Of a stretch of DNA of 43,518 bases, positions 9,267 through 18,386 are shown piece by piece. Below the pieces are notes generated by a model. That model did no database searches. It was not told where the DNA came from and worked only from the letters and a program-made list of their open reading frames with translations. How positions within the stretch are numbered: the stretch's first letter is position 1; each line of letters opens with the position of its first letter. This DNA is from Oscillospiraceae bacterium (GTDB lineage Bacteria > Bacillota > Clostridia > Oscillospirales > Oscillospiraceae): positions 1-43,518 of the forward strand of contig SVME01000008.1 of assembly GCA_015067605.1 (NCBI GenBank), read 5' to 3'. Made by a program: the position numbers and the translations under genes.

Positions 9267-9914
9267 ATGAAATCTTATGCGGTTATCGGCCTTGGACGCT
9301 TTGGTTCCGAGGTGGCACGGCATCTGTGCCGGTTGGGCTGTCAGGTGCTGGTGATGGACATCAACAGTGACCTTGTTAGCCAAGTTGCCAACGATGTGAC
9401 CCACGCAGTGGTGGGTGACGGGCAGGACAAGGATGTACTGCGGGCTTTGGGTGTGCAGGATTTGGACTGCGCTGTGGTAGCCATTGGCGATGATCTGGCA
9501 GCTTCGGTGCTTGTGACCATGAATCTGAAGGAATTGGGACTGCCGATGATTGTGTGCAAGGCCCATGATGAAATGCATCGCCGTGTGTTGCAGAAGCTGG
9601 GGGCAGACCGTGTATTGATTCCCGAGCAGGAGCAGGGGCAGCGGCTGGCCCGCAGTTTGTCTACGCCCAATGTGTTGGACTATATTGAATTGTCCGATGA
9701 TTACGGTATCGTAGATGTTCCGGCCCCAAAGAGCTGGAGCGGACAGACTCTGAAAGAACTGAACGTTCGGGCAAAGCTGGGCGTGAACATCCTCGCCATC
9801 CGGCGACAAGGGAGGATCAATGTGTCCCCCACGGCGGATTTTGCTATTGAGGCAGAGGATGTGCTGGTGATCTTGGGCGACAGCGCTGCACTGAAAAAGG
9901 TTCAGAAGCTATGA
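9267..9914 (+). CDS. Potassium uptake regulatory subunit, TrkA/KtrA (RCK) family
   Basis: A 215-residue cytoplasmic protein. The RCK-N Rossmann fold begins with VIGLGRFGSEVARHL and has an acidic residue at the end of the second strand (VLVMDINSD), as expected for nucleotide binding. An RCK-C domain follows after about residue 135. The length matches single-unit KtrA proteins. It assembles with the KtrB/TrkH pore encoded just upstream. Confidence 0.93.
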   Translation: MKSYAVIGLGRFGSEVARHLCRLGCQVLVMDINSDLVSQVANDVTHAVVGDGQDKDVLRALGVQDLDCAVVAIGDDLAASVLVTMNLKELGLPMIVCKAHDEMHRRVLQKLGADRVLIPEQEQGQRLARSLSTPNVLDYIELSDDYGIVDVPAPKSWSGQTLKELNVRAKLGVNILAIRRQGRINVSPTADFAIEAEDVLVILGDSAALKKVQKL

Positions 9915-10660
9915 GTGAAATCAGAATCACGGCTAGAAAAAATCCGCTGCTGCAGCAGGTACGGCGGCTTCTCAGCTCTCGAAGAGAACGGGAAAAGTCT
10001 GGACTGTTCGTGGCGGATGGGACGAAGCTGCTGCAGGAGGCGGTGCGTTACTGGCCGGAGCTGGACACAGTGATTTTGTCTGATGGGGTGGAGGCGGAGG
10101 TACCTGAGAATGTCCGCCTGGTGCGAGTGCCTTGTGATGTGATGGAATCCATTTCCCCTATGCAGAGCCCTCAGGGGGCGCTGTTTATGTGTCGCCTGCC
10201 TAAGCCAGCAGCGCTGGTTGCCCATCGAGGGATGCTGCTGCTGGATGGGATTCAGGACCCGGGGAATCTGGGCACCATTCTCCGAACGGCAGATGCGCTG
10301 GATGTGCCGGTGATTCTGCTGGAGGGCTGTGCTGACCCATACAGCCATAAAACCGTTCGTGCCAGCATGGGGGCGGTATTCCGTGTTCCGGTGGTCTGCG
10401 CCGGCTGGGAGGATGTCCAAAAGGCCTGTGCTGATGCCCAAATTCCGGTGGCAGTAACGGCGCTGACGGAACGGGCGAAGGATCTGCGGCAGGCAGAACT
10501 GAAAAATATGGCGGTGGTGATTGGCAGCGAAGGTCAGGGCGTCCGGCAGGAGATTCTGGATGCGGCCGATGCGGAGCTGATTATCCCGATGAACAGCCAC
10601 TGCGAATCGCTGAATGTGGCGGTGGCAGCTACCATCGTGATGTGGCAAATGAAAATATAA
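9911..10660 (+). CDS. TrmH/SpoU-family RNA 2'-O-methyltransferase
   Basis: A 249-residue SPOUT-fold methyltransferase that uses S-adenosylmethionine to methylate ribose in rRNA (or tRNA). The conserved motifs are DGIQDPGNLGTILRTADA, IGSEGQGVRQEILDAAD and the knot motif IPMNSHCESLNVAVA. The N-terminal 90 residues are the substrate-binding domain. The start overlaps the stop of the KtrA gene by four bases (ATGA). The MITE-like element starts directly after its stop codon. Whether it is an RlmB or another rRNA enzyme cannot be told. Confidence 0.9.
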   Translation: MSEIRITARKNPLLQQVRRLLSSRREREKSGLFVADGTKLLQEAVRYWPELDTVILSDGVEAEVPENVRLVRVPCDVMESISPMQSPQGALFMCRLPKPAALVAHRGMLLLDGIQDPGNLGTILRTADALDVPVILLEGCADPYSHKTVRASMGAVFRVPVVCAGWEDVQKACADAQIPVAVTALTERAKDLRQAELKNMAVVIGSEGQGVRQEILDAADAELIIPMNSHCESLNVAVAATIVMWQMKI

Positions 10661-10822
10661 GGGCACCTCTAAAAACTCCCTTTCGGCAAAGTGCCCGTTC
10701 TTTTGCTCCAACTTTTGCTTATAAAAATCTTGAAATACATCCAGTATTCCTGCGTTTTTTAACACAAAATTTGAAGCAAAATCTCTGGGCACCTGGTCGA
10801 AATTGCGTTTTTAGAGGTGCCC
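10661..10822. repeat. MITE-like element with 16-bp terminal inverted repeats
   Basis: GGGCACCTCTAAAAAC (10661-10676) is the exact reverse complement of GTTTTTAGAGGTGCCC (10807-10822). A second GGGCACC lies inside the right end near 10787, and GTGCCC lies inside the left end near 10691. ATAA flanks both ends and may be a target duplication. The 162-bp element is AT-rich, non-coding, and unrelated in sequence to the element at 7552. Confidence 0.75.
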
Positions 10823-10844
10823 ATAAAATAGAGGAGGGATTTGG

Positions 10845-12065
10845 ATGCTGCTTCACTGGCTGTGGCTGGCAACGAAAAATGGCATGAGCGACCGGAAAAA
10901 GATGGCGATTTTGCAGTGCTTCGGAGATCCGGAGGATGTGTTTTACGCAGAAAGCTATGAGAGAATCGACGGCCTGACGGTAGACGAGCTGGCCTTGCTG
11001 CAGGACAAGTCCATTACAGATGCGAAACGAATCCTCGCTCAGTGTACGGATCAGGATATTCATCTTCTTACATATTCAGACAAGGAATACCCCACAAGGC
11101 TGAAGTATATTGCCGACCCTCCTCTGGTATTGTATTACAAAGGCCGCCTGCCGGATTTTAATGACGCTCCGGTGATTGGCGTGGTAGGCACACGGGATGC
11201 CAGTCCGTACGGCTGCAGTGCCGCTCGCCGGATGGGCTACCAGCTGGTCAAGGGTGGCGGACTTTTGGTGTCCGGCTGCGCCAAGGGTATCGATACCATG
11301 GCCATGAAGGGAGCGCTGGAGGCGGATGGTACGCCTGTGGGCGTTCTGGGCTGCGGTGTGGATGTGGTGTATCCGGCCAGCAACCGGTGGTTGTTTGCGG
11401 AGCTGGAACGGCGTGGATGTTTGATTTCTGAATACCCTCCGGAAACGCCGCCGGCGAAATGGAATTTTCCAAAGCGCAATCGCATCATCAGTGGCATGAG
11501 CTGCGGTGTTCTGGTTGTAGAGGCACCCATGCGCAGCGGTGCGTTGATTACGGCCCGTCAAGCCGCGGAGCAGGGCAGAGATGTGTTTGTGGTGCCCGGA
11601 AATATTGATGTGGAAACCTGTGCCGGAAGCAACGCTATGCTTCGAGATGGAGCGATGGCGGTGTCCACCGGCTGGGATATTCTCAGCGAATATCAGGCTC
11701 AGTATCCGGGAAAGCTTGGGGAAATCCATGAGGTTCCCGAAGATTCGGAACCGGAGAAAACTGTACTTCTGGTGGCGCAGAAACCGGTGGTTCCTCGGAG
11801 GACAGGATTGCTGGGAAAGATAAAATCCAAAAAAATCATTGACAAGAAGGGTTCCGGGCCTTATAGTGACGTGGAAAAGCGCCTGCCGCCTTTGACCGAG
11901 GAGGAGCAGGTTATCGTAAATCAATTGAAACAGGGTCAGCGGCTGACCGATGAGGTCATTGCCGGCTGCGGCCTGCCCTCCGGGCGGGTGCTGTCAGTGC
12001 TGACCATGCTGCAGGTAAAGGGCGTGATTGAAAGACTGCCCGGCAACCGGCTGGCCCTGAAGTGA
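10845..12065 (+). CDS. dprA: DNA-processing protein DprA
   Basis: A 406-residue protein that loads RecA onto incoming single-stranded DNA during natural transformation. The Rossmann-like core is clear: GVVGTRDASPYG, GGGLLVSGCAKGIDTMA, VLGCGVDVVYPASN, LISEYPPETPP, FPKRNRIISGM and GALITARQAAEQGRDVFVVP. An N-terminal helical region (about 1-80) and a C-terminal winged-helix-like domain (about 335-406) frame it. ATG 10845 is preceded by GAGGAGGGA. topA follows, the common firmicute arrangement. Confidence 0.95.
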   Translation: MLLHWLWLATKNGMSDRKKMAILQCFGDPEDVFYAESYERIDGLTVDELALLQDKSITDAKRILAQCTDQDIHLLTYSDKEYPTRLKYIADPPLVLYYKGRLPDFNDAPVIGVVGTRDASPYGCSAARRMGYQLVKGGGLLVSGCAKGIDTMAMKGALEADGTPVGVLGCGVDVVYPASNRWLFAELERRGCLISEYPPETPPAKWNFPKRNRIISGMSCGVLVVEAPMRSGALITARQAAEQGRDVFVVPGNIDVETCAGSNAMLRDGAMAVSTGWDILSEYQAQYPGKLGEIHEVPEDSEPEKTVLLVAQKPVVPRRTGLLGKIKSKKIIDKKGSGPYSDVEKRLPPLTEEEQVIVNQLKQGQRLTDEVIAGCGLPSGRVLSVLTMLQVKGVIERLPGNRLALK

Positions 12066-12075
12066 GGAGTATTTC

Positions 12076-14256
12076 ATGGCAAAAGCATCGAATCTGGTGA
12101 TTGTGGAGTCGCCTTCCAAGGCGAAAACCATCGGAAAATATCTGGGGGCGGAGTATACCGTCAAGGCCAGTATGGGCCACCTGCGGGATTTGCCCAAGAG
12201 TACCATGGGCGTGGATTTTGAAAATTTTGAGCCCCGCTATATCCCTGTGAAGGGAAAGGAAGATCTGATTCGGGAGCTGAAGGACGCTGCTGCCAAGGCG
12301 GATACCGTGTATCTTGCAACTGACCCGGACCGTGAGGGCGAAGCTATTTCCTGGCATTTGAAGGAGCTGCTGGGCCTGTCAGATCAAAAGGCTCGGCGTG
12401 TGACCTTCAACGAAATCACCCAGCGGGTGGTGGCAGAGTCCATTCGCAATCCCAGAGAAATTGACGGGGATTTGGTGGATGCCCAGCAGGCTCGCCGGAT
12501 TCTGGATCGAATCGTGGGCTATCAGCTTTCTCCGCTGCTGTGGAAGAAGGTGCGGCGGGGCCTGTCTGCCGGCCGTGTCCAGAGTGTTGCCACCCGTCTG
12601 GTGGTGGATCGGGAGAATGAGATTCGGGTTTTCCAGCCCAGAGAATACTGGTCGCTGGATGTGACGCTGAATCGCATTGAAAAGTCCGGCTCCTTCGTGG
12701 CCCACTACCACGGCGAGGACAAAAAGCGTGAGCTGGAAAACGAACTGCAGGTGGATGATATCATCCGTGACATTGATGGGAAAGAATTCACCGTCACCAA
12801 TGTGAAAAAGAGCGAGAAAAAGCGCTCTGCGGCGCCTCCTTTTACCACCTCGACTTTGCAGCAGGAGGCTTCCCGAAAGCTGAATATGACCCCCAAGCGC
12901 ACCATGGCCATCGCCCAGCAGCTTTATGAAGGCGTGGACGTGGCCGGCGAGGGTACGCTGGGTCTGATTACCTATATGCGTACCGACTCTCTACGGCTTT
13001 CCAACGAGGCTATGGACGCAGCGGCGGATTTTATTCGTCACCGCTACGGCAACGACTATTATTTTGGCAAGCACCATGTGTTTAAGACCAAGGGCAATGC
13101 ACAGGATGCCCACGAAGCCATCCGCCCCACCCATGTGGAGCTGGATCCGGAACGTGTCCGTGGTTCTCTGACCAGCGATCAGTATCGGCTGTACAAGCTG
13201 ATTTGGAGCCGGTTCCTGGCATCTCAGATGGCTAACGCATTATACGACACCGTGTCCATCGACACGGAGTGCGCCGGTCATATTTTTCGCAGCAGCCATC
13301 AGAGTCTGCGGTTTGCTGGCTTCATTGCTGTCTACGAAGAGGGACGTGATGAGGATGGTGAGGCCATGGGTTCTCCGCTGCCGAATTTGCAGGTGGGGGA
13401 GAAGGCTCTGTGCGTGAAAATCGACAAGGAGCAGCATTTCACCCAGCCTCCGGCTCGCTATACCGAGGCCACGCTGGTCAAGGCTATGGAGGAAAAGGGC
13501 GTAGGCCGTCCTTCCACTTATGCGTCCATCGTGTCCACCATTCAGGATCGGGAGTACGTCAACAAGGTGGAGAAGCGTCTGGTGCCTACACCTCTTGGCG
13601 AGGTGGTTACGGGGCTGATGCTGGAGCGGTTCACCGACATCATCGACGTGGAATTCACCGCCAACATGGAAAATAAGCTGGATGAGGTGGAAGAAGGCAA
13701 GCGCAAGTGGAAGGAGCTGCTGGCGGACTTCTACGGCGGTTTCCAGAAGGAGCTGCAGGATGCGGAAACAGCGCTGGAGGGCGTGCGACTGAAGGTGCCA
13801 GAAGAGGAAACCGACGAAATTTGCGAGCTGTGCGGCAAGAACATGGTCATCAAAATGGGCCGGTTCGGTAAGTTCCTTGCTTGCCCCGGTTGGCCGGAGT
13901 GCAGCAACACCAAGCCCATCGTGGAGCGGATGCCCGGGCGCTGCCCCAAGTGCTCCAGCACCATTCTCAAGCGCAAGTCCAAGAAGGGCTACGCCTACTA
14001 TGCCTGCGAGCGAGGGGCGGAGTGCGGCTTTATGACCTGGGATGTGCCCACGGCGGAGGATTGTCCCTCCTGCGGCATGACCATGTTCAAAAAGTCCGGC
14101 CGTGGTCGGATGAAGCCCTTCTGCATCAATGAGCAGTGCGAGCAGTTCCTGCCGGAGGACAAGCGGGGCTACTATAAAAAGAAAACCGCCGAGGAAGGCG
14201 CTGAGGAAAAGCCTAAGAAGAAAACCACCACTCGTAAGAAAAAGGAAACGAAATGA
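12076..14256 (+). CDS. topA: DNA topoisomerase I (type IA)
   Basis: A 726-residue enzyme that relaxes negative supercoils. The TOPRIM domain opens with VESPSKAKTIGKYLG and has the metal-binding DPDREGEA. The active-site Tyr is Tyr300, in GLITYMRTDS. The C-terminal part carries three four-cysteine zinc ribbons (beginning CELCGK, CPKCSS and CPSCGM, about residues 580-695), followed by a Lys-rich tail. Length and domain order are normal. Its stop codon overlaps the trmFO start by four bases. Confidence 0.97.
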   Translation: MAKASNLVIVESPSKAKTIGKYLGAEYTVKASMGHLRDLPKSTMGVDFENFEPRYIPVKGKEDLIRELKDAAAKADTVYLATDPDREGEAISWHLKELLGLSDQKARRVTFNEITQRVVAESIRNPREIDGDLVDAQQARRILDRIVGYQLSPLLWKKVRRGLSAGRVQSVATRLVVDRENEIRVFQPREYWSLDVTLNRIEKSGSFVAHYHGEDKKRELENELQVDDIIRDIDGKEFTVTNVKKSEKKRSAAPPFTTSTLQQEASRKLNMTPKRTMAIAQQLYEGVDVAGEGTLGLITYMRTDSLRLSNEAMDAAADFIRHRYGNDYYFGKHHVFKTKGNAQDAHEAIRPTHVELDPERVRGSLTSDQYRLYKLIWSRFLASQMANALYDTVSIDTECAGHIFRSSHQSLRFAGFIAVYEEGRDEDGEAMGSPLPNLQVGEKALCVKIDKEQHFTQPPARYTEATLVKAMEEKGVGRPSTYASIVSTIQDREYVNKVEKRLVPTPLGEVVTGLMLERFTDIIDVEFTANMENKLDEVEEGKRKWKELLADFYGGFQKELQDAETALEGVRLKVPEEETDEICELCGKNMVIKMGRFGKFLACPGWPECSNTKPIVERMPGRCPKCSSTILKRKSKKGYAYYACERGAECGFMTWDVPTAEDCPSCGMTMFKKSGRGRMKPFCINEQCEQFLPEDKRGYYKKKTAEEGAEEKPKKKTTTRKKKETK

Positions 14257-15563
14257 TGGATAAAGTGAAAGTTATCGGTGCAGGTCTTGCGGGCTCGGAG
14301 GCCGCATGGCAGCTGGCCCAGCGGGGGATTCAGGTGGAGCTGATTGAAATGAAGCCCCATAAGATGACCCCCGCCCATCACAGCGCCAATTTCGGTGAGC
14401 TGGTTTGCTCCAATTCTCTGCGGGGTGACCGGCTGGAGAATGCGGTTGGTCTGCTGAAAGAGGAGCTGCGCCGGCTGGACAGCCTGATTATCGGCTGTGC
14501 GGATGCCACCCGTGTGGAAGCCGGTGGCTGTCTGGCGGTGGATCGGGACGGGTTTGCGGCACTCATCACTGAGAAGATTAAGAATCATCCCAATATTACT
14601 GTTACTGCTCAAGAAGTGACGGAGGTGCCCGAGGGGCCTGTGATTATTGCCACCGGTCCGCTGACATCCGATGCTCTGTCCGATGCCATTGGCAAGTATT
14701 TCGGCGCGGATTATCTGCACTTTTTTGATGCGGCAGCGCCGCTGGTTACAGCGGAGTCCATTGATATGAATGAAGCCTGGTGGCAGTCCCGCTATGATCG
14801 GGGTACGCCGGATTATATCAACTGTGCCATGGATAAGGAGCAGTACGAGGCGTTCATGAAGGAGCTGGTCAGCGCCGAGGAAGCGCCTGTTCATGGCTTC
14901 GAGGATAAGAATGTGTTCGAGGGCTGTATGCCCGTGGAGGTCATGGCCCGCCGTGGCTTCGACACGCTGCGCTATGGCCCCCTGAAGCCGGTGGGACTGA
15001 AAGACCCCAAGACCGGTCGGGAGCCCTATGCGGTGGTGCAGCTCCGGCAGGACAATGCGGCGAAGTCCGTGTTCAATCTGGTAGGCTTCCAGACCCATCT
15101 GAAATTCGGAGAGCAGAAGCGTGTGTTCTCCATGATTCCGGCGCTGCGGGAGGCGGAGTTCGTCCGCTATGGCGTGATGCACCAGAATACCTTCTTGCAA
15201 AGCCCCAAGCTGCTGGACAGGTACTACGCCGACCGGCGCAATCCGCTGGTGGCCTTTGCCGGACAGATGACCGGCGTGGAGGGGTATGTGGAGTCTGCCG
15301 CCTCCGGATTTTTGGCGGCTGTGGCTATGGCGGCCAAGGTGCAGGGCAGGCAGCTGCCTGACTTCCCCAGAACCACCGCCATCGGTGCGCTGGGACTTTA
15401 CATCAGCGATGAGAGTATCGAGAATTTCCAACCGATGAATATCAATTTCAGCATTATTTCCCCGCTGGAGCAGCGTATCCGCAAGAAAGCAGAGAAAAAT
15501 CTGGCTATTGCCAACCGTTCGCTGGAAGTGATTGATGCCATGAAAGAAAGAGGTAGCCTATGA
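14253..15563 (+). CDS. trmFO: Folate-dependent tRNA (uracil-54-C5)-methyltransferase TrmFO
   Basis: A 436-residue flavoprotein that uses methylenetetrahydrofolate and FAD to make ribothymidine at position 54 of tRNA. The FAD-binding GAGLAGSEAAWQLAQRG is at the N-terminus. Family blocks FGELVCSNSLRGD, FQTHLKFGEQKRVF and GQMTGVEGYVESAASG are all present. ATG 14253 overlaps the topA stop; ATG 14256 is also possible. The topA-trmFO order is typical of Firmicutes. Confidence 0.96.
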   Translation: MMDKVKVIGAGLAGSEAAWQLAQRGIQVELIEMKPHKMTPAHHSANFGELVCSNSLRGDRLENAVGLLKEELRRLDSLIIGCADATRVEAGGCLAVDRDGFAALITEKIKNHPNITVTAQEVTEVPEGPVIIATGPLTSDALSDAIGKYFGADYLHFFDAAAPLVTAESIDMNEAWWQSRYDRGTPDYINCAMDKEQYEAFMKELVSAEEAPVHGFEDKNVFEGCMPVEVMARRGFDTLRYGPLKPVGLKDPKTGREPYAVVQLRQDNAAKSVFNLVGFQTHLKFGEQKRVFSMIPALREAEFVRYGVMHQNTFLQSPKLLDRYYADRRNPLVAFAGQMTGVEGYVESAASGFLAAVAMAAKVQGRQLPDFPRTTAIGALGLYISDESIENFQPMNINFSIISPLEQRIRKKAEKNLAIANRSLEVIDAMKERGSL

Positions 15564-16591
15564 GAATCATAATCGATGCCATGGGCGGCGATCATGCGCC
15601 GCTGGCTCCCGTGATGGGTGCAATTGATGGAGCGAAGGATTTTGGCGCCCAGATTACGCTGGTTGGTCGGGAGAAGCAGATTCGTGCCGTCCTGAAGGAA
15701 AACGGCATCGAAACGCTACCGGAGGGCGTGACCATCGTTCATGCGGAGGAGGTCGTGGATATGCACGACGATCCTGCAAACGTGGTGCGCAAGAAGAAGG
15801 ATTCTTCCATGATTGCCGGCCTTCGGATGCTCTCTGAGGGGGAGGGTGATGCCATGATTTCTGCCGGCTCTACTGGTGCGCTGCTCAGCGGTGCGACGCT
15901 GGTGGTCAAGCGTGTCAAGGGTATCCGTCGTGCGGCTATGGGCCCTTGTATGCCCAACAAGGCCGGTGGCAAGACGGTGATTTTGGACTGTGGTGCTAAC
16001 GCTGAGTGTACGCCGGAGTTTTTGCTCCAGTTCGGTATTGTTGGCTCCCTGTACGCAAAAAAGACGCTGGGCGTGTCAGAGCCGAAGGTGGGTCTGCTGA
16101 ACATCGGCACCGAGGACTCTAAGGGCACCCCCTTGCAGAAGGAAGCCTATGCCTTGCTGACCGATGCCCATAAGAAGGGCCTAATCAACTTCGTTGGCAA
16201 TGTGGAAGCTCGAGATGTGCCGCTGGGTGCGGTGGATGTGGTGGTCTGCGACGGATTTTCCGGTAATGTGCTGCTGAAATCCATCGAGGGCACTGCCATG
16301 TTCATGGGCAGTCTGGTGTCCAAAATGTTCAAAAAGAGCATTATCAGCAAGCTGTCCGCTGCGCTGGTCATGAAGGATATCAAGGCCTTTAAGAAGCTGC
16401 TGGATTACCGTGAAATTGGCGGCACCCAATTCCTTGGTATCAAGAAGCCTGTGATCAAGGCTCATGGTTCTTCCGACCGGCTGGCCTTCCGCAATGCGGT
16501 GCGTCAGGCCATGGAAGCGGCGGAGCATGATATTTCTGCGGATCTGGAGCAGCATCTGGCTGCCATTAAGGAGAAAACCGATGCTGAGTGA
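15560..16591 (+). CDS. plsX: Phosphate acyltransferase PlsX
   Basis: A 343-residue enzyme that makes acyl-phosphate from acyl-ACP for phospholipid synthesis. The family start RIIIDAMGGDHAP is present, with SAGSTGAL, ILDCGANAECTPEFL, NIGTEDSKGT, DGFSGNV and HGSSDR. The start overlaps trmFO by four bases (ATGA). rnc follows with an 11-base overlap. An acpP gene often sits between plsX and rnc in bacteria and is absent here. Confidence 0.96.
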   Translation: MRIIIDAMGGDHAPLAPVMGAIDGAKDFGAQITLVGREKQIRAVLKENGIETLPEGVTIVHAEEVVDMHDDPANVVRKKKDSSMIAGLRMLSEGEGDAMISAGSTGALLSGATLVVKRVKGIRRAAMGPCMPNKAGGKTVILDCGANAECTPEFLLQFGIVGSLYAKKTLGVSEPKVGLLNIGTEDSKGTPLQKEAYALLTDAHKKGLINFVGNVEARDVPLGAVDVVVCDGFSGNVLLKSIEGTAMFMGSLVSKMFKKSIISKLSAALVMKDIKAFKKLLDYREIGGTQFLGIKKPVIKAHGSSDRLAFRNAVRQAMEAAEHDISADLEQHLAAIKEKTDAE

Positions 16592-17270
16592 TTTGGAAAA
16601 AGCCATTGGCTATCGGTTTCAAAATATCTCCCTGTTGCAAAATGCCCTCGCCCATTCCTCCTACGCCAACGAGCGCTGGCACGATAGCCTTTTAAGCAAT
16701 GAACGGCTGGAGTTTCTGGGGGATTCCATACTGGGCATGACGGTTGCGGAGCATCTGTACCGGAATTTTTCGGATCGTCCTGAGGGTGAGCTGACCCGAA
16801 TGCGGGCGGATATGGTTTGCGAAAAGACCCTTGCGGCGGTGGCCAATCGCATCGGCCTTGGTCAGTATCTGCTGCTGGGCCACGGCGAGGAGCAGGGGGG
16901 CGGACGGGAGCGTGCGTCGATTTTGGCGGATGCGGTGGAGTCTGTGATTGCGGCCTGCTATCTGGATGGAGGCTTCGCTCCTGCGGCGGAGTTTGTTAAG
17001 ACCTTTATTTTGTGCAACGTTCCGGTGCAGCGACTGCGTAATGTGGACTACAAGACCAATTTGCAGGAGCTGGTGCAGCGGAAGAAGGATCAGGTGCTGA
17101 GCTATGCGCTGGTTGGGGAGTCCGGCCCAGATCATGACAAGCAGTTTGTAGTGGAGGTGTCCCTTAACGGCAAAAGCGTGGGTCAGGGTACCGGCCGCAG
17201 CAAGAAAAAAGCGGAACAGGACGCCGCCCGTGTGGCCATTGAAGGTCTGTTTCCAAGTGAGAATTCTTGA
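16581..17270 (+). CDS. rnc: Ribonuclease III
   Basis: A 229-residue double-strand-specific endoribonuclease for rRNA and mRNA processing. The signature NERLEFLGDS (residues 40-49) and the second acidic site in ILADAVESVIAACYLDGG are intact, so it should be catalytically active. A double-stranded RNA-binding domain fills residues from about 155, ending in GRSKKKAEQDAARVAI. I chose ATG 16581, which follows AAGGAG by 7 bases; earlier in-frame starts lie well inside plsX and would give an unusually long N-terminus. Confidence 0.95.
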   Translation: MLSDLEKAIGYRFQNISLLQNALAHSSYANERWHDSLLSNERLEFLGDSILGMTVAEHLYRNFSDRPEGELTRMRADMVCEKTLAAVANRIGLGQYLLLGHGEEQGGGRERASILADAVESVIAACYLDGGFAPAAEFVKTFILCNVPVQRLRNVDYKTNLQELVQRKKDQVLSYALVGESGPDHDKQFVVEVSLNGKSVGQGTGRSKKKAEQDAARVAIEGLFPSENS

Positions 17271-17342
17271 AGAAAATACCAAATATTTGCTTAACCCCCA
17301 GAATCGAAAGAGGAACACTGACTCAACAAAGGAGGTAATTGC

Positions 17343-17912
17343 ATGAAATATCGGACTTTGGCTTTGGTGGCGGTGCTGCTTGGCATTGCGCTGATAGCGG
17401 TGGCATTGCTCGTACCTTCGTGGGCGATGCAGGATAGTAATGTGAGCATCATCGGCGGTGCGCACGCACCTATGTACACCTATCTGTTTTTTAACGCATA
17501 TGACGGGGTGCTGTTTGTAGCGGCCTTGTGGGGAGGATGTCTGGTTCTTACGGGGCTGTTCTGCCTTGCGTTCAAACGGACGGTTCAAACCCATTGCACG
17601 CTGAAAACCACAGGTCTTGCACTGGCCATCTCAGCGGCAGGTGGACTGGGCTGTATGTGTGCGTTTTTGTGGAGCGTCATTTCTGCGTTTCAAGAGATGT
17701 CGCAGCGTCCCATTACTTACCCCGCCAGTATCATTGTAGGCATCATTGCGCTGGCGCTGTTTGTGGTTGCCATTGTTTTCTACATAAAATCCAGAAGAAA
17801 ATGCTGGTCTGTTGTGGGACTGGTGTTGGATGTTCTGACTGCCATCCTCTATTTCCCAGCATTTTTTTATGGAATCTGCTATTTGTACGATGTGGCTCGT
17901 AATTTGATTTAG
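17343..17912 (+). CDS. Hypothetical integral membrane protein
   Basis: A 189-residue protein with four or five hydrophobic segments (about 5-27, 52-77, 90-115, 125-146, 155-185) and no motif I recognise. It may be a small claudin-like or DUF-type membrane protein. The ribosome binding site AAAGGAGG is strong. It is the first gene of a block that splits the usual rnc-smc pair. Its stop codon overlaps that of the convergent XRE gene by four bases. Confidence 0.7.
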   Translation: MKYRTLALVAVLLGIALIAVALLVPSWAMQDSNVSIIGGAHAPMYTYLFFNAYDGVLFVAALWGGCLVLTGLFCLAFKRTVQTHCTLKTTGLALAISAAGGLGCMCAFLWSVISAFQEMSQRPITYPASIIVGIIALALFVVAIVFYIKSRRKCWSVVGLVLDVLTAILYFPAFFYGICYLYDVARNLI

Positions 17913-18277
17913 GGCATAGAGTATTTGATGCGCAAAGTAGGGGCGAGCACCGCTCGTCCGCTAAACGATAATTTATATACCGCGATAACGAGAATCGCCT
18001 CCGATGGGGAATCCATCGGAGGCGAAAAATTTTTTTCTTTAATTTCCTGTTCTAGAGCATTGAACTCTGGTGTATCGAAAAAATGCGCAAGGGTGATGCC
18101 TAAGCCATCGCAAATCATTTTTATCGTGAGCAATTTAGGGTTTTGGCTCTTGCCATACAAGATGTTCTTTATGCTTGATGGCGGAAGTGCGCAAATGTTA
18201 GCAAGTTTATTGATGCTGATATCGTGCGTTCCGCACAGCTCCAATATTCTGTTTCTGACTGCAGTAATTGTGTCCAT
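17909..18277 (-). CDS. XRE-family repressor with repeat-derived C-terminus
   Basis: A 122-residue DNA-binding protein. An N-terminal helix-turn-helix of the Cro/C1 type occupies about residues 8-65 (ISINKLANICALPPSSIKNI, KMICDGLGITLAHFF). The ribosome binding site is GGGAGG. From about residue 85 the frame runs through a perfect hairpin and then a dispersed repeat end (17938-17976), so the last 20 or more residues (SFSGRAVLAPTLRIKYSMP) are encoded by repeat DNA and are probably not an ancestral domain. It is divergent from the SLOG gene, with which it likely shares control through repeated sites at 18333-18368. Confidence 0.8.
   Translation of the reverse strand: MDTITAVRNRILELCGTHDISINKLANICALPPSSIKNILYGKSQNPKLLTIKMICDGLGITLAHFFDTPEFNALEQEIKEKNFSPPMDSPSEAILVIAVYKLSFSGRAVLAPTLRIKYSMP
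17938..17976. repeat. Solo end of the dispersed repeat family
   Basis: CCGCTAAACGATAATTTAT at 17958-17976 is identical to 7776-7794, the right end of the element at 7552-7791. It is preceded by GCGAGCACCGCTCG, itself a short inverted repeat. No partner end is visible nearby, so this is a fragment or a related short element. Confidence 0.65.
17996..18036 (+). terminator. Strong hairpin with T-tract at the convergent gene ends
   Basis: CGCCTCCGATGG (17996-18007) pairs perfectly with CCATCGGAGGCG (18013-18024) across a five-base loop. AAAAATTTTTTT follows on the plus strand. It can act as terminator for the membrane-protein gene, although it lies inside the convergent XRE frame. Confidence 0.6.
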
Positions 18278-18328
18278 CGTTTAGTATCCTCCCGATTCTT
18301 TTCATTAGCATAAACGATTGGGATGGAC

Positions 18329-18368
18329 ATTATAGGCTATACGTGCTGCTATTAGGCTATACGTAGCC
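18329..18368. promoter_or_regulatory. Divergent control region with repeated operator-like sites
   Basis: TAGGCTATACGT occurs at 18333-18344 and again at 18353-18364, exactly 20 bases (two helical turns) apart. The second copy extends into the inverted repeat GGCTATACGTAGCC (18355-18368). The first overlaps TATAAT (18334-18329, minus strand), the likely -10 box of the XRE gene. This fits autoregulation by the XRE protein and shared control of the SLOG gene. Confidence 0.65.
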
Positions 18369-18386
18369 GAAATAGAGGTGGAGATT

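Noticed and set aside
16464-16580. A longer N-terminus for RNase III starting inside plsX
   Set aside because: The extra residues are plsX read in another frame, and ATG 16581 has an ideal ribosome binding site and gives the normal family length.
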